Of a stretch of 64,000 nt of DNA, positions 19,207 through 29,338 are shown piece by piece; within the stretch, counting starts at the first letter, position 1, and the number at the start of each line of letters is the position of its first letter. This stretch comes from Lautropia sp. (lineage in GTDB: Bacteria > Pseudomonadota > Gammaproteobacteria > Burkholderiales > Burkholderiaceae_E), in assembly GCA_030527825.1 (NCBI GenBank), contig JAUNAC010000001.1:310001-374000 (forward strand). Direction: 5' to 3'. Under the pieces are notes generated by a model that did not search any database, had not been told where the DNA came from, and saw only the letters and a program-made list of their open reading frames with translations. Both the position numbers and the translations under genes were made by a program.

Positions 19207-19244
19207 CGTGGTTCGAAACCATCCCACGTTAAAAAAACTAAGGA
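19207..19244 (+). promoter_or_regulatory. preQ1-I riboswitch in front of queC
   Basis: Class I preQ1 aptamer. The P1 strands CGTGG (19207-19211) and CCACG (19224-19228) enclose the loop TTCGAAACCATC. A-rich tail TTAAAAAAACTAAGGA (19229-19244) matches the class hallmark TAAAAAACTAAGG. The final AAGGA is also the ribosome-binding site of queC, 7 bases before its ATG, so folding of the pseudoknot with preQ1 bound would hide it and shut off translation of the queuosine precursor genes. The minimal size (38 bases) fits the class. Confidence 0.88.
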
Positions 19245-19251
19245 CCCTCCC

Positions 19252-19914
19252 ATGCCATCCCCCCAGAAAGCCGCCGTGGTCTTCTCCGGCGGCCAGGACT
19301 CTACGACCTGCCTGTTCCTCGCCCTGCGCGAATTCGGCCAGGGCAACGTGCAAGCCATCACCTTTCAGTACGGCCAGCGCCATGCCATCGAGCTGGACAA
19401 GGCACGCTGGATCGCCAGCGACCTCGGCGTCCCGCAGACATTGATCGACACCTCCGTCATCAAGGCCATCACCCACAACGCCCTGCTGGACGAGAACGCA
19501 GTCATCACGCAAACAGACGGCCAGCCGCCCAACACCTTCGTGGACGGCCGCAACGCGCTCTTCCTGCTCTATGCCGCCATCCACGCCAAGAGCCAGGGCA
19601 TCCGGACAATCTACACCGGTGTGTGTGAAACGGACTACAGCGGCTACCCCGACTGCCGCGATGTCTTTGTGAAATCCATGAACGTCACCCTCAACCTGGC
19701 CATGGACTACGCGTTCGACATCCGCACACCGCTGATGCACCTGACCAAAAAGGAAACCTGGGCCCTGGCGGACCAGCTGGGCGCCTTCGACTACGTACGT
19801 CAGCATACCCACACCTGCTACCTCGGGGTCGAGGGCGGCTGCGGCGAATGCCCCAGCTGCCTGCTGCGCGCACGCGGCCTGCGCGAGTATCTGGCGGAGC
19901 GTGGCCATGCCTAA
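19252..19914 (+). CDS. queC: 7-cyano-7-deazaguanine synthase
   Basis: ATP-dependent conversion of 7-carboxy-7-deazaguanine to preQ0 in queuosine synthesis. The start at 19252 directly follows the riboswitch ribosome-binding site and gives the PP-loop SGGQDSTT at residues 12-19. The C-terminal zinc site is present ([15 protein letters not shown]). 220 residues, normal length. It overlaps queD by 8 bases and heads a queC-queD-queE operon. The riboswitch and the genes agree in pathway, which makes both calls stronger. Confidence 0.96.
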   Translation: MPSPQKAAVVFSGGQDSTTCLFLALREFGQGNVQAITFQYGQRHAIELDKARWIASDLGVPQTLIDTSVIKAITHNALLDENAVITQTDGQPPNTFVDGRNALFLLYAAIHAKSQGIRTIYTGVCETDYSGYPDCRDVFVKSMNVTLNLAMDYAFDIRTPLMHLTKKETWALADQLGAFDYVRQHTHTCYLGVEGGCGECPSCLLRARGLREYLAERGHA

Positions 19915-20329
19915 GATCGCCAGAGAATTCAGCTTCGACATCGCCCACATGCTCGACGGCCACGATGGCAAATGCCGCAACCTGCACGGCCACACCTACC
20001 GGCTGCAGGTCGAGATCACCGGCCCGCGCCTCGCCAGCGGCCCCAAGCAGGGCATGGTGATGGACTACGCCGACCTGAAGGCCATCGTGCAGCGACACAT
20101 CCTCGACCCGATGGATCACGCCTTCCTGTACGACACCACCAGCGCCCGCGAATGCCGGGTCGCCAGTCTGCTCCAGGAACTCGACTCCCGCACCTACGGC
20201 GTGGCCCTGCGCACCACTGCCGAAAACATCGCCGGCCACATCTTCGACACGCTGTGCGCCCAGGGCCTGCCCGTCAGCCTCATCCGCCTGTGGGAAACCC
20301 CCACGTCCTACTGCGAATACAGCGGATGA
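19907..20329 (+). CDS. queD: 6-carboxy-5,6,7,8-tetrahydropterin synthase
   Basis: Zinc enzyme that converts dihydroneopterin triphosphate to 6-carboxytetrahydropterin, an early step in queuosine synthesis. The zinc ligands H14 (IAHML), H27 and H29 (LHGHTY) and catalytic C23 are present, with the family end CEYSG. The ATG at 19907 has GGAG upstream and overlaps queC by 8 bases. A GTG six bases earlier is a weaker alternative. 140 residues, slightly longer than most. Its stop overlaps the queE start (ATGA). Confidence 0.95.
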   Translation: MPKIAREFSFDIAHMLDGHDGKCRNLHGHTYRLQVEITGPRLASGPKQGMVMDYADLKAIVQRHILDPMDHAFLYDTTSARECRVASLLQELDSRTYGVALRTTAENIAGHIFDTLCAQGLPVSLIRLWETPTSYCEYSG

Positions 20330-21024
20330 TCACCGACCCCCCCGCCCCCAGCCGGCGCCGCGCCATTCCCCTTCACCCCCAGGACCGGTCCCCTGCTGCC
20401 CGGCCAGCCGCCGAAACAGACACCTACCGCATCGTGGAGATCTTCGAGACGCTGCAGGGCGAAGGCTTCAACACCGGCATGCCGAGCATTTTCATCCGCT
20501 TTGGCAAATGCAACCTGACCTGCCCCTGGTGCGATACCGAATACAACCGGTTCAGTAGCATGCCGATGGCCGACATCCTTGCCCGCGTCCGGGCTTTCTC
20601 CGCCCGGAACATCATCATCACCGGTGGCGAACCCACCATCCAGCCCAACCTGGAGACGCTGCTCGACCAGTTGAAAGCCGATGGCTATTTCCTCGCCATC
20701 GAGACCAATGGCCTGAAACCCGTGCCACCCCAGATCGACTACATCGCCACCAGCCCCAAGCGCCTCTACCAGAAAGCCTACATCAAACGACACATCGACT
20801 TCGCCCACGAAGTACGCATCGTGGTCGATGGCGACGTGCGCGACTTCTGCGCCCAGATCGAGAACAGCATCACGGCCGAACGCTACTACCTGTCTCCCTG
20901 CGAGATTGACGGCCAGATGAACATGCTCGACACCATCACCCAGATAGGTCAGCTCAACCAACGCCCCGGTCGTCCGCACTGGCAACTCAGCCTCCAGACC
21001 CACAAACTGGCTGGCATCGAATGA
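20326..21024 (+). CDS. queE: 7-carboxy-7-deazaguanine synthase (radical SAM)
   Basis: Radical SAM enzyme that contracts carboxytetrahydropterin to 7-carboxy-7-deazaguanine. The iron-sulfur cluster cysteines C62, C66 and C69 are in KCNLTCPWCDT, with the family lead FETLQGEGFNTG and the glycine motif ITGGEPT. It begins at the ATG that overlaps the queD stop. The first 30 residues are a proline-rich extension that the enzyme does not need. Its role consumes SAM, linking it to metK upstream only by pathway. It converges on a MidA-like gene 21 bases further on. Confidence 0.95.
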   Translation: MITDPPAPSRRRAIPLHPQDRSPAARPAAETDTYRIVEIFETLQGEGFNTGMPSIFIRFGKCNLTCPWCDTEYNRFSSMPMADILARVRAFSARNIIITGGEPTIQPNLETLLDQLKADGYFLAIETNGLKPVPPQIDYIATSPKRLYQKAYIKRHIDFAHEVRIVVDGDVRDFCAQIENSITAERYYLSPCEIDGQMNMLDTITQIGQLNQRPGRPHWQLSLQTHKLAGIE

Positions 21025-21045
21025 TGCCTGCAGCGGCATCCGTAT

Positions 21046-22281
21046 CTACTCCAGGACGGCCCGACTGTCGCCAAAGCCCGGCACGGACGCCTCTCCGGAC
21101 AGCCCCTTGGCAAAGGCGATCACCTTGAAAAGCTCCCCCATCTCGGCCTCAGAAATCAGCTGCTGTACCGCCTGGGCCTGGGCGAACCAGAAGTTTTCGG
21201 GTTCACGCGGCAGATCGGCCAGCTCATCGAGCAGGCCGGCATTAAGCAGGAAGGCCGCCATCGAGGTGTAACCCACCAGCGAAAACCCCTCGGCGACTGC
21301 CGCCCGGGCCAGTGCCGTGAAATCCACATGCGCCGTGATATCGTTCAGCCCCGGCCACAGGAAAGGATCCATGTGGCTGCGATGCCGGTAATGGCACATC
21401 AGGGTGCCCTGGTTGCGCTGCGGATGGTAGTACTCTGACTCGGCAAAGCCGTAATCAAGCAACATCACCCCGCCGGCCTGCAGACTGTCAGCCAGCGTGG
21501 CCAGCCATGCCTGTTGCGCCGGGCAGATTTCCGACCGATACGGACTGAGCCATTGCGCCCGCTGTGGCCCCAGCCTCTCCCGCAGTGCTGTCACTGCGCG
21601 GGCCAGCGGCTCCTCCGCCGGCCGGGCCGCCCAGACAAAGTGTCCATCTTCCAGAGCCACCCCCATTTCCTGAACAATCTGCGCCCCACCCGCTGCATCG
21701 GCCTGCCATTCGAACACCCGCACGGGCAGGGCATCCAGCAATTCATTGGCCAGCACCACCCCGGAAAACGCCGCCGGGAATGCCTCCAGCCAGCTCACCT
21801 GCGACAGTAGCCCCGGTGCCAGGCTCTGCAAGGTCTGGCGCTGCTGCTCACGACGCTCGGCGGAAAGCTCCAGAATCCAGTAGCGCAACCCCGTATGGCC
21901 CAGGTTATCCAGCGCATTGAGCAGCTGCGCAGCCAGCATGCCGCTGCCCCCGCCCACCTCCAGCACCACCTGCCCGTCACCGGCCAGTGCCGGATCCCGC
22001 AACCAGGGCGAGATCTGTCGTGCGAGGGTCGCACCGAACAGCGGCGTCAACTCCGGCGCTGTCACAAAATCACCACCCGCCCCAAAAACCTGACCGGGGT
22101 TGCTGTAATAACCCAGACCCGGCTCGTAGAGCGCCATCTCCATATAACGTGCAAAACCGAGCCAACCGCCGGCCTGTGCCACCTCGGCCGCGATGCGGGT
22201 GCAGAGCTGTTCGCTGACGGTCAGCGCCGCACGATCAGGAACAGGCAGGGCAGATTCGATGCGTGAATGGGACAAAGACAT
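21046..22281 (-). CDS. MidA/NDUFAF7-like SAM-dependent methyltransferase
   Basis: Class I methyltransferase of COG1565 (DUF185). Eukaryotic members methylate an arginine of the complex I subunit NDUFS2; the bacterial target is not established. Visible features are the family start GWLGFARYMEMALYEPGLGYY, a GDFVTAPELTPLFG segment and the SAM-binding loop VVLEVGGGSGMLA. I begin at the ATG at 22281; a TTG at 22296 would add five residues. 411 residues is typical. It is divergent from the SDR gene with a 47-base gap. Confidence 0.85.
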   Translation of the reverse strand: MSLSHSRIESALPVPDRAALTVSEQLCTRIAAEVAQAGGWLGFARYMEMALYEPGLGYYSNPGQVFGAGGDFVTAPELTPLFGATLARQISPWLRDPALAGDGQVVLEVGGGSGMLAAQLLNALDNLGHTGLRYWILELSAERREQQRQTLQSLAPGLLSQVSWLEAFPAAFSGVVLANELLDALPVRVFEWQADAAGGAQIVQEMGVALEDGHFVWAARPAEEPLARAVTALRERLGPQRAQWLSPYRSEICPAQQAWLATLADSLQAGGVMLLDYGFAESEYYHPQRNQGTLMCHYRHRSHMDPFLWPGLNDITAHVDFTALARAAVAEGFSLVGYTSMAAFLLNAGLLDELADLPREPENFWFAQAQAVQQLISEAEMGELFKVIAFAKGLSGEASVPGFGDSRAVLE

Positions 22282-22328
22282 AACACCGTGATCCAAAAAA
22301 GAAGCAACCGTGAACCGGCCGTGCCCTC

Positions 22329-23210
22329 ATGCTACAGTGCCAGCCCATGGAACACGTCCCGACCCCCCCTACTGCCGCCCCAGGGTCTGCTGCCGTCCCT
22401 GCGGACACACCGGCATCCCCCCCGGCAGATCGCGTAGTCCTGGTCACCGGCGCCGGCAAACGACTGGGCCGTGCCATCGCCCTCGCGCTGGCACAGGATG
22501 GCTGGGACATTGGCGTACATTATCGCCATTCCGTGACGGAAGCGAACCAGACTGCCGCTGACATCCAGGCCCTGGGTCGGCGAGCGGTCATCCTGCAGGC
22601 CGATCTTGACGAGCCACAACAATGCCAGGCCCTGCTCGGACGACTGCACGAAGCCCTCGGCCCTGTCACCGGGCTGGTCAACAGTGCCTCACGCTTCGTC
22701 TACGACGACATCCAGACCCTCACCCACGACACCCTCCGAAAGCATCTGGTGCCCAATCTGCTGGCCCCCGTGCTGCTGTCACAGGCATTGGCCCGTCAGC
22801 TGCCGCCGCCCCCGACACAAGCGGTGATCATCAACCTGCTGGATCAAAAACTCTTCAACCTGAATCCCGATTTCCTCTCCTACACCCTGTCGAAGGCTGC
22901 ACTGTCAGCCGCCACCACCATGCTGGCACAAGCACTGGCGCCCCGCATCCGGGTCGTCGGCATAGCCCCCGGCCTCACGCTGCCCAGCTATCTGCAAGAT
23001 GAAGCCACATTTGCCCATGCCCACCAGACACTCTCTCCCCTGGGCGCGTCCAGCTCGGCTGACGACATCGCCTCCAGCGTGGTCTTTGCCATGAAAACCC
23101 GCTCTCTGACCGGCACCACGCTGCTGGTGGATGGTGGCCAGCATCTGTTGGGGCTGCCGCGCGATGCCAGCCTGATGAGTAGCATCCCGCGCCCTTCCAC
23201 TGACAGCTAG
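22329..23210 (+). CDS. SDR family oxidoreductase, pteridine reductase/FolM-like
   Basis: NAD(P)-dependent short-chain reductase. The cofactor motif TGAGKRLGRAIA (residues about 40-51) and the NSASRF motif, which replaces the usual NNAG and is typical of pteridine reductases and FolM, are present. The catalytic YTLSK with the SDR Tyr and Lys is also there. A likely role is reduction of dihydromonapterin or dihydrofolate; this comes from similarity and from its known neighbourhood with ttcA in Burkholderiales. The first ~30 residues are Pro/Ala-rich; a second ATG at 22347 is an equally good start. ttcA follows in the same direction after 159 bases. Confidence 0.82.
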   Translation: MLQCQPMEHVPTPPTAAPGSAAVPADTPASPPADRVVLVTGAGKRLGRAIALALAQDGWDIGVHYRHSVTEANQTAADIQALGRRAVILQADLDEPQQCQALLGRLHEALGPVTGLVNSASRFVYDDIQTLTHDTLRKHLVPNLLAPVLLSQALARQLPPPPTQAVIINLLDQKLFNLNPDFLSYTLSKAALSAATTMLAQALAPRIRVVGIAPGLTLPSYLQDEATFAHAHQTLSPLGASSSADDIASSVVFAMKTRSLTGTTLLVDGGQHLLGLPRDASLMSSIPRPSTDS

Positions 23211-23369
23211 CCTCCCCTGCGCTGCGCGCCATCTGCAACATGCTTTTTTGCAAAAAACCGATCTGCCGGGGCTGTAAAAATCCCTCACCCCGCCGGTAAA
23301 GCAGCTATGATTGCGTCCTTGTAACCTCCGGTCGATCCATCTCTTTCATCGCTGACGATCACGACGCCC

Positions 23370-24353
23370 ATGCAGGCCAGCCACATCCTGCCCGCCGAGC
23401 GCACCCCTGACGCAGACCGGCCGGCTCTCCAGACCATCCACATCCAGAACATCCGGCGCCCCGGCGCGGGGGGCGCGCCTGTTTCCGTCCCGCCAGACAT
23501 ACACACCGAACGGGGCGATGCCGCTAGCCCCCCGCGGACCGCCCGACGCGATACCCGGCGTGAAGATCATGAGAACAACAAGCTCTCCAAGCGGCTCTAC
23601 CGGCTTACCGGCCAGGCGATTGCCGATTACGACATGATCGGCCCCGACGACCGGGTCATGGTCTGCCTGTCCGGCGGCAAGGACAGCTTCGCCATGCTCG
23701 ACATCCTGCTGGGTCTGCAAAAGCGTTCGCCCGTGCCCTTTTCACTGGTCGCCGTCAACCTCGACCAGCGCCAGCCTGGTTTCCCGGCCGATGTACTGCC
23801 GGCCTACCTTGAGCGCCTTGGGGTGCAGTACCACATCGAGACCGAAGATACCTACAGCACCGTGCAGCGGGTCATCCCTGACGGCAAGACCAAATGCTCG
23901 CTCTGCTCACGGCTACGGCGGGGAATCCTCTACCGGGTCGCCTCGGAACTGGGTGCCACCCGTATTGCCCTGGGCCACCATCGGGATGACATCCTGGCCA
24001 CTTTTTTCCTGAACCTGTTCTATGGCGGCCAACTCAAAACCATGCCGCCCAAGCTGGTTTCTGACGACGGCCAGCACGTTGTCATCCGTCCGCTGGCCTA
24101 TGTCGAGGAAAAAGATCTCATCCGCTGGGCCGAGGTTCAGCAATACCCCATCATCCCCTGCAACCTGTGCGGCAGTCAGCCCAACCTGAAGCGGGCTGAA
24201 ACCCGGGAACTCCTCAAGAGCTGGGAAAAACGCTTCCCCGGGCGCCTGGAAACCATCTTTTCCTCGCTGGGCAGAGTGCGCCCATCCCATCTGATGGATC
24301 GCACCCTGTACGACTTCAACACCCTGCGCACCGGCGACGACGCCGAGGATTGA
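23370..24353 (+). CDS. ttcA: tRNA 2-thiocytidine(32) synthetase TtcA
   Basis: Iron-sulfur, ATP-dependent enzyme that thiolates cytidine 32 of several tRNAs. The PP-loop [10 protein letters not shown], the first cysteine pair [10 protein letters not shown] and the second pair CNLCGSQ, which hold the cluster, are all visible. The recognised domain starts around residue 70 ([10 protein letters not shown]). The preceding segment is basic and low in complexity, so either the protein has an unusual extension or the real start lies inside; I see no better-supported ATG. ubiB begins one base after its stop. Confidence 0.93.
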   Translation: MQASHILPAERTPDADRPALQTIHIQNIRRPGAGGAPVSVPPDIHTERGDAASPPRTARRDTRREDHENNKLSKRLYRLTGQAIADYDMIGPDDRVMVCLSGGKDSFAMLDILLGLQKRSPVPFSLVAVNLDQRQPGFPADVLPAYLERLGVQYHIETEDTYSTVQRVIPDGKTKCSLCSRLRRGILYRVASELGATRIALGHHRDDILATFFLNLFYGGQLKTMPPKLVSDDGQHVVIRPLAYVEEKDLIRWAEVQQYPIIPCNLCGSQPNLKRAETRELLKSWEKRFPGRLETIFSSLGRVRPSHLMDRTLYDFNTLRTGDDAED

Positions 24354-24354
24354 G

Positions 24355-25923
24355 GTGAACACCCCGCTGTCCTGGTTATCGAGCACCCGCCGGCTCATCC
24401 GCATCCTGTGGATCGTCCGACGCTTCGGGCTGGACGAACTGGCCGCCAGCGGCTCGCGCTTGCCCTGGCCACTGCGCATGATCCGATGGCTGCGCATGCG
24501 CACACCGCGCGAGCCGCGGGGAGTACGGCTGCGGCTGGCCCTGGAGAGCCTCGGGCCCATTTTCGTCAAATTCGGCCAGGTGCTGTCCACCCGCCGCGAC
24601 CTCCTGCCGCCCGACATCGCCAACGAACTGGCGAAACTGCAGGATCAGGTTCCACCCTTTGCCGCCTCCCTGGCTGTGGCCGAGATCGAGCGTGGTCTGG
24701 GCATGCCCCTGGACAATGCATTCGCAGAATTTGGCCGGGATGCCATCGCCTCCGCCTCCATCGCCCAGGTCCACCGCGCCCGCCTGCATGACGGTACCGA
24801 TGTGGCCGTCAAAGTACTTCGCCCCGGCATGCTCGGCATCATCGAGGATGACCTGCGCCTGCTGCGTACCGGGGCCGCCCTGGCCACGCGGCTGTCGGCC
24901 GATGCGCGCCGGCTGCGGCCGATGGAAGTCGTCGATGAATTCGACCACTACCTGCACGACGAACTCGACCTGGTGCGCGAGGCCGCCAACGCCAACCAGC
25001 TCCGGCGCAACTTCGAAGGCTCGGCCTTACTGCGCATCCCCCAGATGCACTGGGACTACTGCCGGCACAATGTCCTCGTCATGGAATGGGTCGACGGCAT
25101 CCCCATCGGTCAGCTCGACGCCATGCGCCGGGCCGGCATCGACCTGGAAAAACTCTCGCGCGACGGGGTTGAAATATTCTTCACCCAGGTATTCCGGGAC
25201 GGCTTTTTCCATGCCGACATGCACCCGGGAAATATCTTGGTCGGCACCGGCCCGACCGATTTCAACCGCTACATTGCCCTGGACTTCGGCATCGTCGGCA
25301 CGCTTTCCGAGCGCGACAAACGCTATCTGGCGCAGAACTTCCTCGCCTTCTTCAAGCGCGACTACCGGCGGGTGGCCGAACTGCACATTGAATCGGGCTG
25401 GGTACCACCCAATACCCGCACCGAAGAACTGGAAGGGGCCGTACGCGCCTGCTGCGAGCCCATGTTCGACCGCCCCCTGCGGGAAATTTCGCTGGGCCTG
25501 GTCCTGATGCGGCTCTTTCAGGCATCCCGCCGCTTCAACGTGGAAATCCAGCCCCAGCTCGTCCTGTTGCAGAAAACCCTGCTCAACATCGAGGGGCTGG
25601 GCCGAGAACTCAACCCTGACCTCGACCTTTGGGTCACCGCCCAGCCCATCCTGGAAGTCTTCATTCGCCAGCAGGCTGGCTGGCAGGGATTCGAAAGAAA
25701 ACTCCGTCAGGAGGTACCCCGCTGGGCCCAGTTCGTCCCCGAGCTGCCAAGGCTGCTCCATGCCGCCCTGCAGGCCCAGGCAGACCCGGCCCAGGAGCAG
25801 GCCCGGACACAGCTTCTGCAACAGATCGCCCACCACCAGCGAAGATCCTTGCGCTGGCTGCAGATGGGCATCCTGCTCCTGGTCATCCTGCTGGCCCTGC
25901 AGATCTGGCGCTACCTCCACTAG
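24355..25923 (+). CDS. ubiB: ubiquinone biosynthesis kinase-like protein UbiB
   Basis: Atypical ABC1/ADCK kinase-fold protein needed for ubiquinone synthesis, bound at the inner membrane. The family KXGQ motif reads [15 protein letters not shown] (about residue 70). The invariant EL(D)[15 protein letters not shown] and the catalytic-loop-like [13 protein letters not shown] are present. The C-terminal hydrophobic helix (about residues 500-520) supplies membrane association. It starts at the GTG at 24355, directly after the ttcA stop, with GAGG near the junction. Length, 522 residues, fits the family. Confidence 0.93.
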   Translation: MNTPLSWLSSTRRLIRILWIVRRFGLDELAASGSRLPWPLRMIRWLRMRTPREPRGVRLRLALESLGPIFVKFGQVLSTRRDLLPPDIANELAKLQDQVPPFAASLAVAEIERGLGMPLDNAFAEFGRDAIASASIAQVHRARLHDGTDVAVKVLRPGMLGIIEDDLRLLRTGAALATRLSADARRLRPMEVVDEFDHYLHDELDLVREAANANQLRRNFEGSALLRIPQMHWDYCRHNVLVMEWVDGIPIGQLDAMRRAGIDLEKLSRDGVEIFFTQVFRDGFFHADMHPGNILVGTGPTDFNRYIALDFGIVGTLSERDKRYLAQNFLAFFKRDYRRVAELHIESGWVPPNTRTEELEGAVRACCEPMFDRPLREISLGLVLMRLFQASRRFNVEIQPQLVLLQKTLLNIEGLGRELNPDLDLWVTAQPILEVFIRQQAGWQGFERKLRQEVPRWAQFVPELPRLLHAALQAQADPAQEQARTQLLQQIAHHQRRSLRWLQMGILLLVILLALQIWRYLH

Positions 25924-26054
25924 CCGTACAAAACTGCTGCCCCGGCACACCGGATCACCGGGACGGGCATCAGCTCCACCCAACAACGGCACCTTCTTCG
26001 CCCCGGGCACTCCCCGGATCCTTTTCGCCCTTCCCGCCTCCCAGGAGTCTTCCC

Positions 26055-27542
26055 ATGCTCGTTACCCTGGTTGCCTGCTACTTCGCAGCGACGATCGGCA
26101 TCGGTTTCTATGCAGCCCGCCACGTCAAGAACTCCGCCGACTATCTGGTGGCAGGCCGCAGCCTGCCGCTTTACATGAACACTGCGACCGTATTCGCCAC
26201 CTGGTTCGGTGCCGAGCTCATCCTGGCCGTCTCGTCAACCTTCCTGAAAGAAGGGCTGCGGGGCGTGGTTGGTGACCCGTTCGGCGCCGCCTTCTGTCTC
26301 ATCTTTGTAGCCCTGTTTCTGGCCGCACCCTATTACCGCCTCAAGCTGATGACCGTAGGCGACTTCTACAAGAAACGCTACAACCGCACCGTGGAACTGG
26401 CCTCGGCCGCTGCCATATCCATCTCCTATCTGGGCTGGAGCTCGGCCAACCTGGTCGCACTGGGCATCGTCATCCACACCGTCTCCGGCAACAGCATTAC
26501 CCTGGAACAGGGCATCATCATCGGGGCTGTCATTGTCGGGATCTATACCCTCGTCGGCGGCATGTGGTCCGTGGCCTTCACCGACCTCTTCCAGACCGTC
26601 ATCATCGTGGTTGGCCTGCTCTATATCGCCTGGATCCTCGCCGACATGGCCGGTGGTGCAGGCAAGGTCATCGAAACCGCCCGGCACTCCAACCGCCTGC
26701 ACTTCTTCCCGGCCGCATCGTTGCATGACTGGCTGGAATTTCTGGCCGCGTTTATCACAATGGCTCTGGGATCTATCGCCCAGCAGGACGTCTTTCAGCG
26801 CGTCACCTCGGCACGCAATGAAAAGATCGCTAAACGCGGCACCCTGCTCGGCGGATCGTTCTACCTCATCATGGCCTTTGTGCCCATGTTCATCGCCGTG
26901 TCGGCACTGCTGATCGATCCGGCCATGGTTCAACGCATGCTGACCACTGAAAACGACTTCCAGCAAGTGCTACCCACCCTGATCCTGCAACGCACCCCGC
27001 TGTTTGCCCAGGTGCTATTCTTCGGTGCCCTGCTGTCGGCCATCCTGTCCACAGCCAGCGGCACCCTGCTGGCCCCAACCGCCGTCATCACTGAAAACGT
27101 AATCCAGCCTCTCTGGGGCGACCGGATTTCCGACCGCACAATGCTCGTGCTGCTGCGTCTTATCCTGATCGGGTTTACCTGCTGCGTAACCCTGTTTGCC
27201 CTGAGCAGCGATTCATCCATGTATCAGATGGTTCAAGACGCTTATAAGGTGACGCTGGTCTCCGCCTTCACGCCGCTGGTATTCGGACTGTTCTGGCGTA
27301 AAGCCACTCCCCAGGGTGCCCTGTTGTCCATGGCCAGCGGTGTGATAGCGTGGCAATATGCCGAACACTTCATGCCGGACACCCTCATCCCCCCGCAACT
27401 GTTCGGTCTGGGCTGCGCCATCATCGGCATGCTCATTGGCTCATGGGCGCCCTGCGTCATCGGCGGCCGGGGCCACCCCGAGATCATCGACCTGACGCTG
27501 ACCCCGAACGACCCGGATGAATCCGGCTCCCGGCAGTCCTGA
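26055..27542 (+). CDS. sodium:solute symporter family protein
   Basis: Secondary transporter of the SSS family, driven by the sodium gradient. It has 12-13 hydrophobic segments and begins MLVTLVACYFAATIGIGFYA after an AGGAG site eight bases before the ATG. The SSS motif around GRSLPLYMNTATVFATWFGA is typical. The open frame continues far upstream in the ubiB tail but that part is not homologous. The substrate cannot be named; the best that can be said is an organic solute such as an amino or carboxylic acid. 495 residues. It stands alone, 131 bases after ubiB. Confidence 0.86.
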   Translation: MLVTLVACYFAATIGIGFYAARHVKNSADYLVAGRSLPLYMNTATVFATWFGAELILAVSSTFLKEGLRGVVGDPFGAAFCLIFVALFLAAPYYRLKLMTVGDFYKKRYNRTVELASAAAISISYLGWSSANLVALGIVIHTVSGNSITLEQGIIIGAVIVGIYTLVGGMWSVAFTDLFQTVIIVVGLLYIAWILADMAGGAGKVIETARHSNRLHFFPAASLHDWLEFLAAFITMALGSIAQQDVFQRVTSARNEKIAKRGTLLGGSFYLIMAFVPMFIAVSALLIDPAMVQRMLTTENDFQQVLPTLILQRTPLFAQVLFFGALLSAILSTASGTLLAPTAVITENVIQPLWGDRISDRTMLVLLRLILIGFTCCVTLFALSSDSSMYQMVQDAYKVTLVSAFTPLVFGLFWRKATPQGALLSMASGVIAWQYAEHFMPDTLIPPQLFGLGCAIIGMLIGSWAPCVIGGRGHPEIIDLTLTPNDPDESGSRQS

Positions 27543-27548
27543 GCCCGA

Positions 27549-27570
27549 CCAGACCCCATCGCGGGTCTGG
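27549..27570 (+). terminator. terminator-like hairpin after symporter gene
   Basis: Perfect 8-bp stem CCAGACCC / GGGTCTGG with a 6-base loop, 6 bases after the stop codon. No T-run follows. The 220 bases that remain before glmU hold a short palindrome (GGGAAAATTTCCC, 27616-27628) but no gene. Confidence 0.4.
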
Positions 27571-27790
27571 CCTGCAACGAACTCCGCTAATTGCCTGCAA
27601 ACCGTAACAGCCTCAGGGAAAATTTCCCGGCAAGTCTCATTACTTCACGGCACAACGGACTGTTTCGTCATACACTGTTGGCCACCGCGCCGTCTCCTGC
27701 TGGCATCTGCGGCCAACACAGACAACGCAACCTGATCAGCAGGCACCGTTTCCTGCTTCACCCTTTCCTGCATCACACCCAGACACCCAG

Positions 27791-29155
27791 ATGAACATCG
27801 TGATCCTGGCCGCCGGCATGGGCAAACGGATGAATTCCGACCTGCCGAAAGTCCTGCACCCCCTGGCTGGCAAACCCCTGCTCGGCCATGTCATCGACAC
27901 TGCCCGGACACTCAATCCACAGCGCCTGGTCATCGTTCATGGCCACGGAGGAGCGCAGGTGCAGGCTGCCTTCCAGGGGCAGACCGACCTGCAGTGGGTT
28001 CAACAGTCCCCTCAGCTCGGCACTGGACACGCCGTTGCCCAGGCACTGCCTCTGCTGGCAGAAGATGCGCCTACACTGATCCTGTATGGTGACGTCCCCC
28101 TGGTGCAGGCCGACACACTACAGCGCCTGTCCGCAGCCGCTGCAGACGGCCGGCTCGCCCTGCTGACCCAATACGCAGCCGATCCCACCGGCTACGGCCG
28201 CATCGTGCGCAATGCTGATGGCCATGTCGAGCGCATCGTCGAACAGAAAGATGCCGATGCCCAGACACTGAAAATTGACGAGATCAACACCGGCATCCTG
28301 GTCTGCCCCACCGGCCCGCTCAAACGCTGGCTGGCCACGCTCAAAAACGACAACGCACAGGGCGAGTACTACCTCACCGATGTCATTGCGGCTGCCGTCA
28401 CTGACGGCACCGGTGTGCACACCACCCAGCCCGGTGCCGAATGGGAAACACTGGGCGTCAACAGCAAAACCCAGCTTGCCGCGCTGGAGCGCCGCTTTCA
28501 ACGCAACCAGGCAGACCGGCTCACCGACAGCGGCGTCATGCTGGCAGACCCTGATCGCATTGACATCCGCGGCACACTGACCTGTGGCCGAGACGTCAGC
28601 ATAGATATCGGCTGTGTCTTCGAAGGCAACGTCCAGCTTGGCAAAGGGGTGCAGATCGGCCCGAACTGCGTCCTGAAAGACTGCACCCTGGCCGACGGTA
28701 CCATCGTGCAGGCCATGTCGGTCATCGACAGCGCCGAAGTCGGCCCACAAGGCCGCATCGGTCCCTTTGCCCGTCTGCGTCCCGGCACCCGACTGGGAAA
28801 AGACACACACATCGGCAACTTCGTCGAACTCAAGAACACCTGCACAGGCACAGGTAGCAAGATCAACCACCTCTCCTACGTGGGCGATACCGACGTCGGA
28901 TCCCGGGTCAACATCGGCGCGGGTACCATCACCTGCAACTACGACGGCGTCAACAAACACAGAACCATCATCGAAGATGATGCCTTTATCGGCAGTGACA
29001 GCCAGCTCGTGGCGCCCGTTACGGTGAAACGCGGTGCAACCCTGGGGGCGGGGACCACCCTCACCCGGGAAGCGCCGGCTGACGCACTTACCCTGAGCCG
29101 GGTGCGGCAAACCACCCTGACGGACTGGAAACGCCCCCAGCGCAAACCCAAATAG
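27791..29155 (+). CDS. glmU: bifunctional N-acetylglucosamine-1-P uridyltransferase / glucosamine-1-P acetyltransferase
   Basis: Makes UDP-GlcNAc, the precursor of peptidoglycan and lipid A. N-terminal pyrophosphorylase domain with [18 protein letters not shown] (residues 6-23) and the GTGHAVAQ segment. From about residue 250 on there is a left-handed beta-helix of hexapeptide repeats with acetyltransferase residues in [19 protein letters not shown]. 454 residues, full length. It is followed by glmS, the preceding pathway enzyme, with 183 bases between, including a strong hairpin. Confidence 0.96.
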   Translation: MNIVILAAGMGKRMNSDLPKVLHPLAGKPLLGHVIDTARTLNPQRLVIVHGHGGAQVQAAFQGQTDLQWVQQSPQLGTGHAVAQALPLLAEDAPTLILYGDVPLVQADTLQRLSAAAADGRLALLTQYAADPTGYGRIVRNADGHVERIVEQKDADAQTLKIDEINTGILVCPTGPLKRWLATLKNDNAQGEYYLTDVIAAAVTDGTGVHTTQPGAEWETLGVNSKTQLAALERRFQRNQADRLTDSGVMLADPDRIDIRGTLTCGRDVSIDIGCVFEGNVQLGKGVQIGPNCVLKDCTLADGTIVQAMSVIDSAEVGPQGRIGPFARLRPGTRLGKDTHIGNFVELKNTCTGTGSKINHLSYVGDTDVGSRVNIGAGTITCNYDGVNKHRTIIEDDAFIGSDSQLVAPVTVKRGATLGAGTTLTREAPADALTLSRVRQTTLTDWKRPQRKPK

Positions 29156-29168
29156 TGAGTGCTCGCGC

Positions 29169-29227
29169 GGGGTGCCCCGGCCGCTGGCATGCCTGGATCG
29201 CAGCCACGTCAGCGGGCGGGGCACCCC
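29169..29227 (+). promoter_or_regulatory. two-tier hairpin between glmU and glmS
   Basis: An 11-bp perfect outer stem (29169-29179 with 29217-29227) encloses a 6-bp stem CCGCTG / CAGCGG (29181-29186 with 29210-29215). It begins 13 bases after the glmU stop. Without a T-run it may be a processing site, attenuator or rho-associated end. I see no resemblance to the Gram-positive glmS ribozyme. Confidence 0.5.
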
Positions 29228-29338
29228 TGCATGAAATTGACCGGGAATAGAGCTAGATTCATCCCATCCCCCGACAAGCGGCAGCCCGCAACGCAGTGAG
29301 TAGCCGCACCATATCAACGCAATACGAGAATTGACATC

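Noticed and set aside
23244-23257. TTTTTTGCAAAAAA palindrome before ttcA as a terminator
   Set aside because: It is a self-complementary AT tract without a GC stem; more likely part of a promoter region.
28118-29317. 399-codon minus-strand frame opposite glmU
   Set aside because: Antisense shadow of glmU in a GC-rich genome; no motif.
29156-29338. A glmS ribozyme in the glmS leader
   Set aside because: The leader has hairpins but not the conserved core of the glmS ribozyme, which is typical of Gram-positive bacteria.
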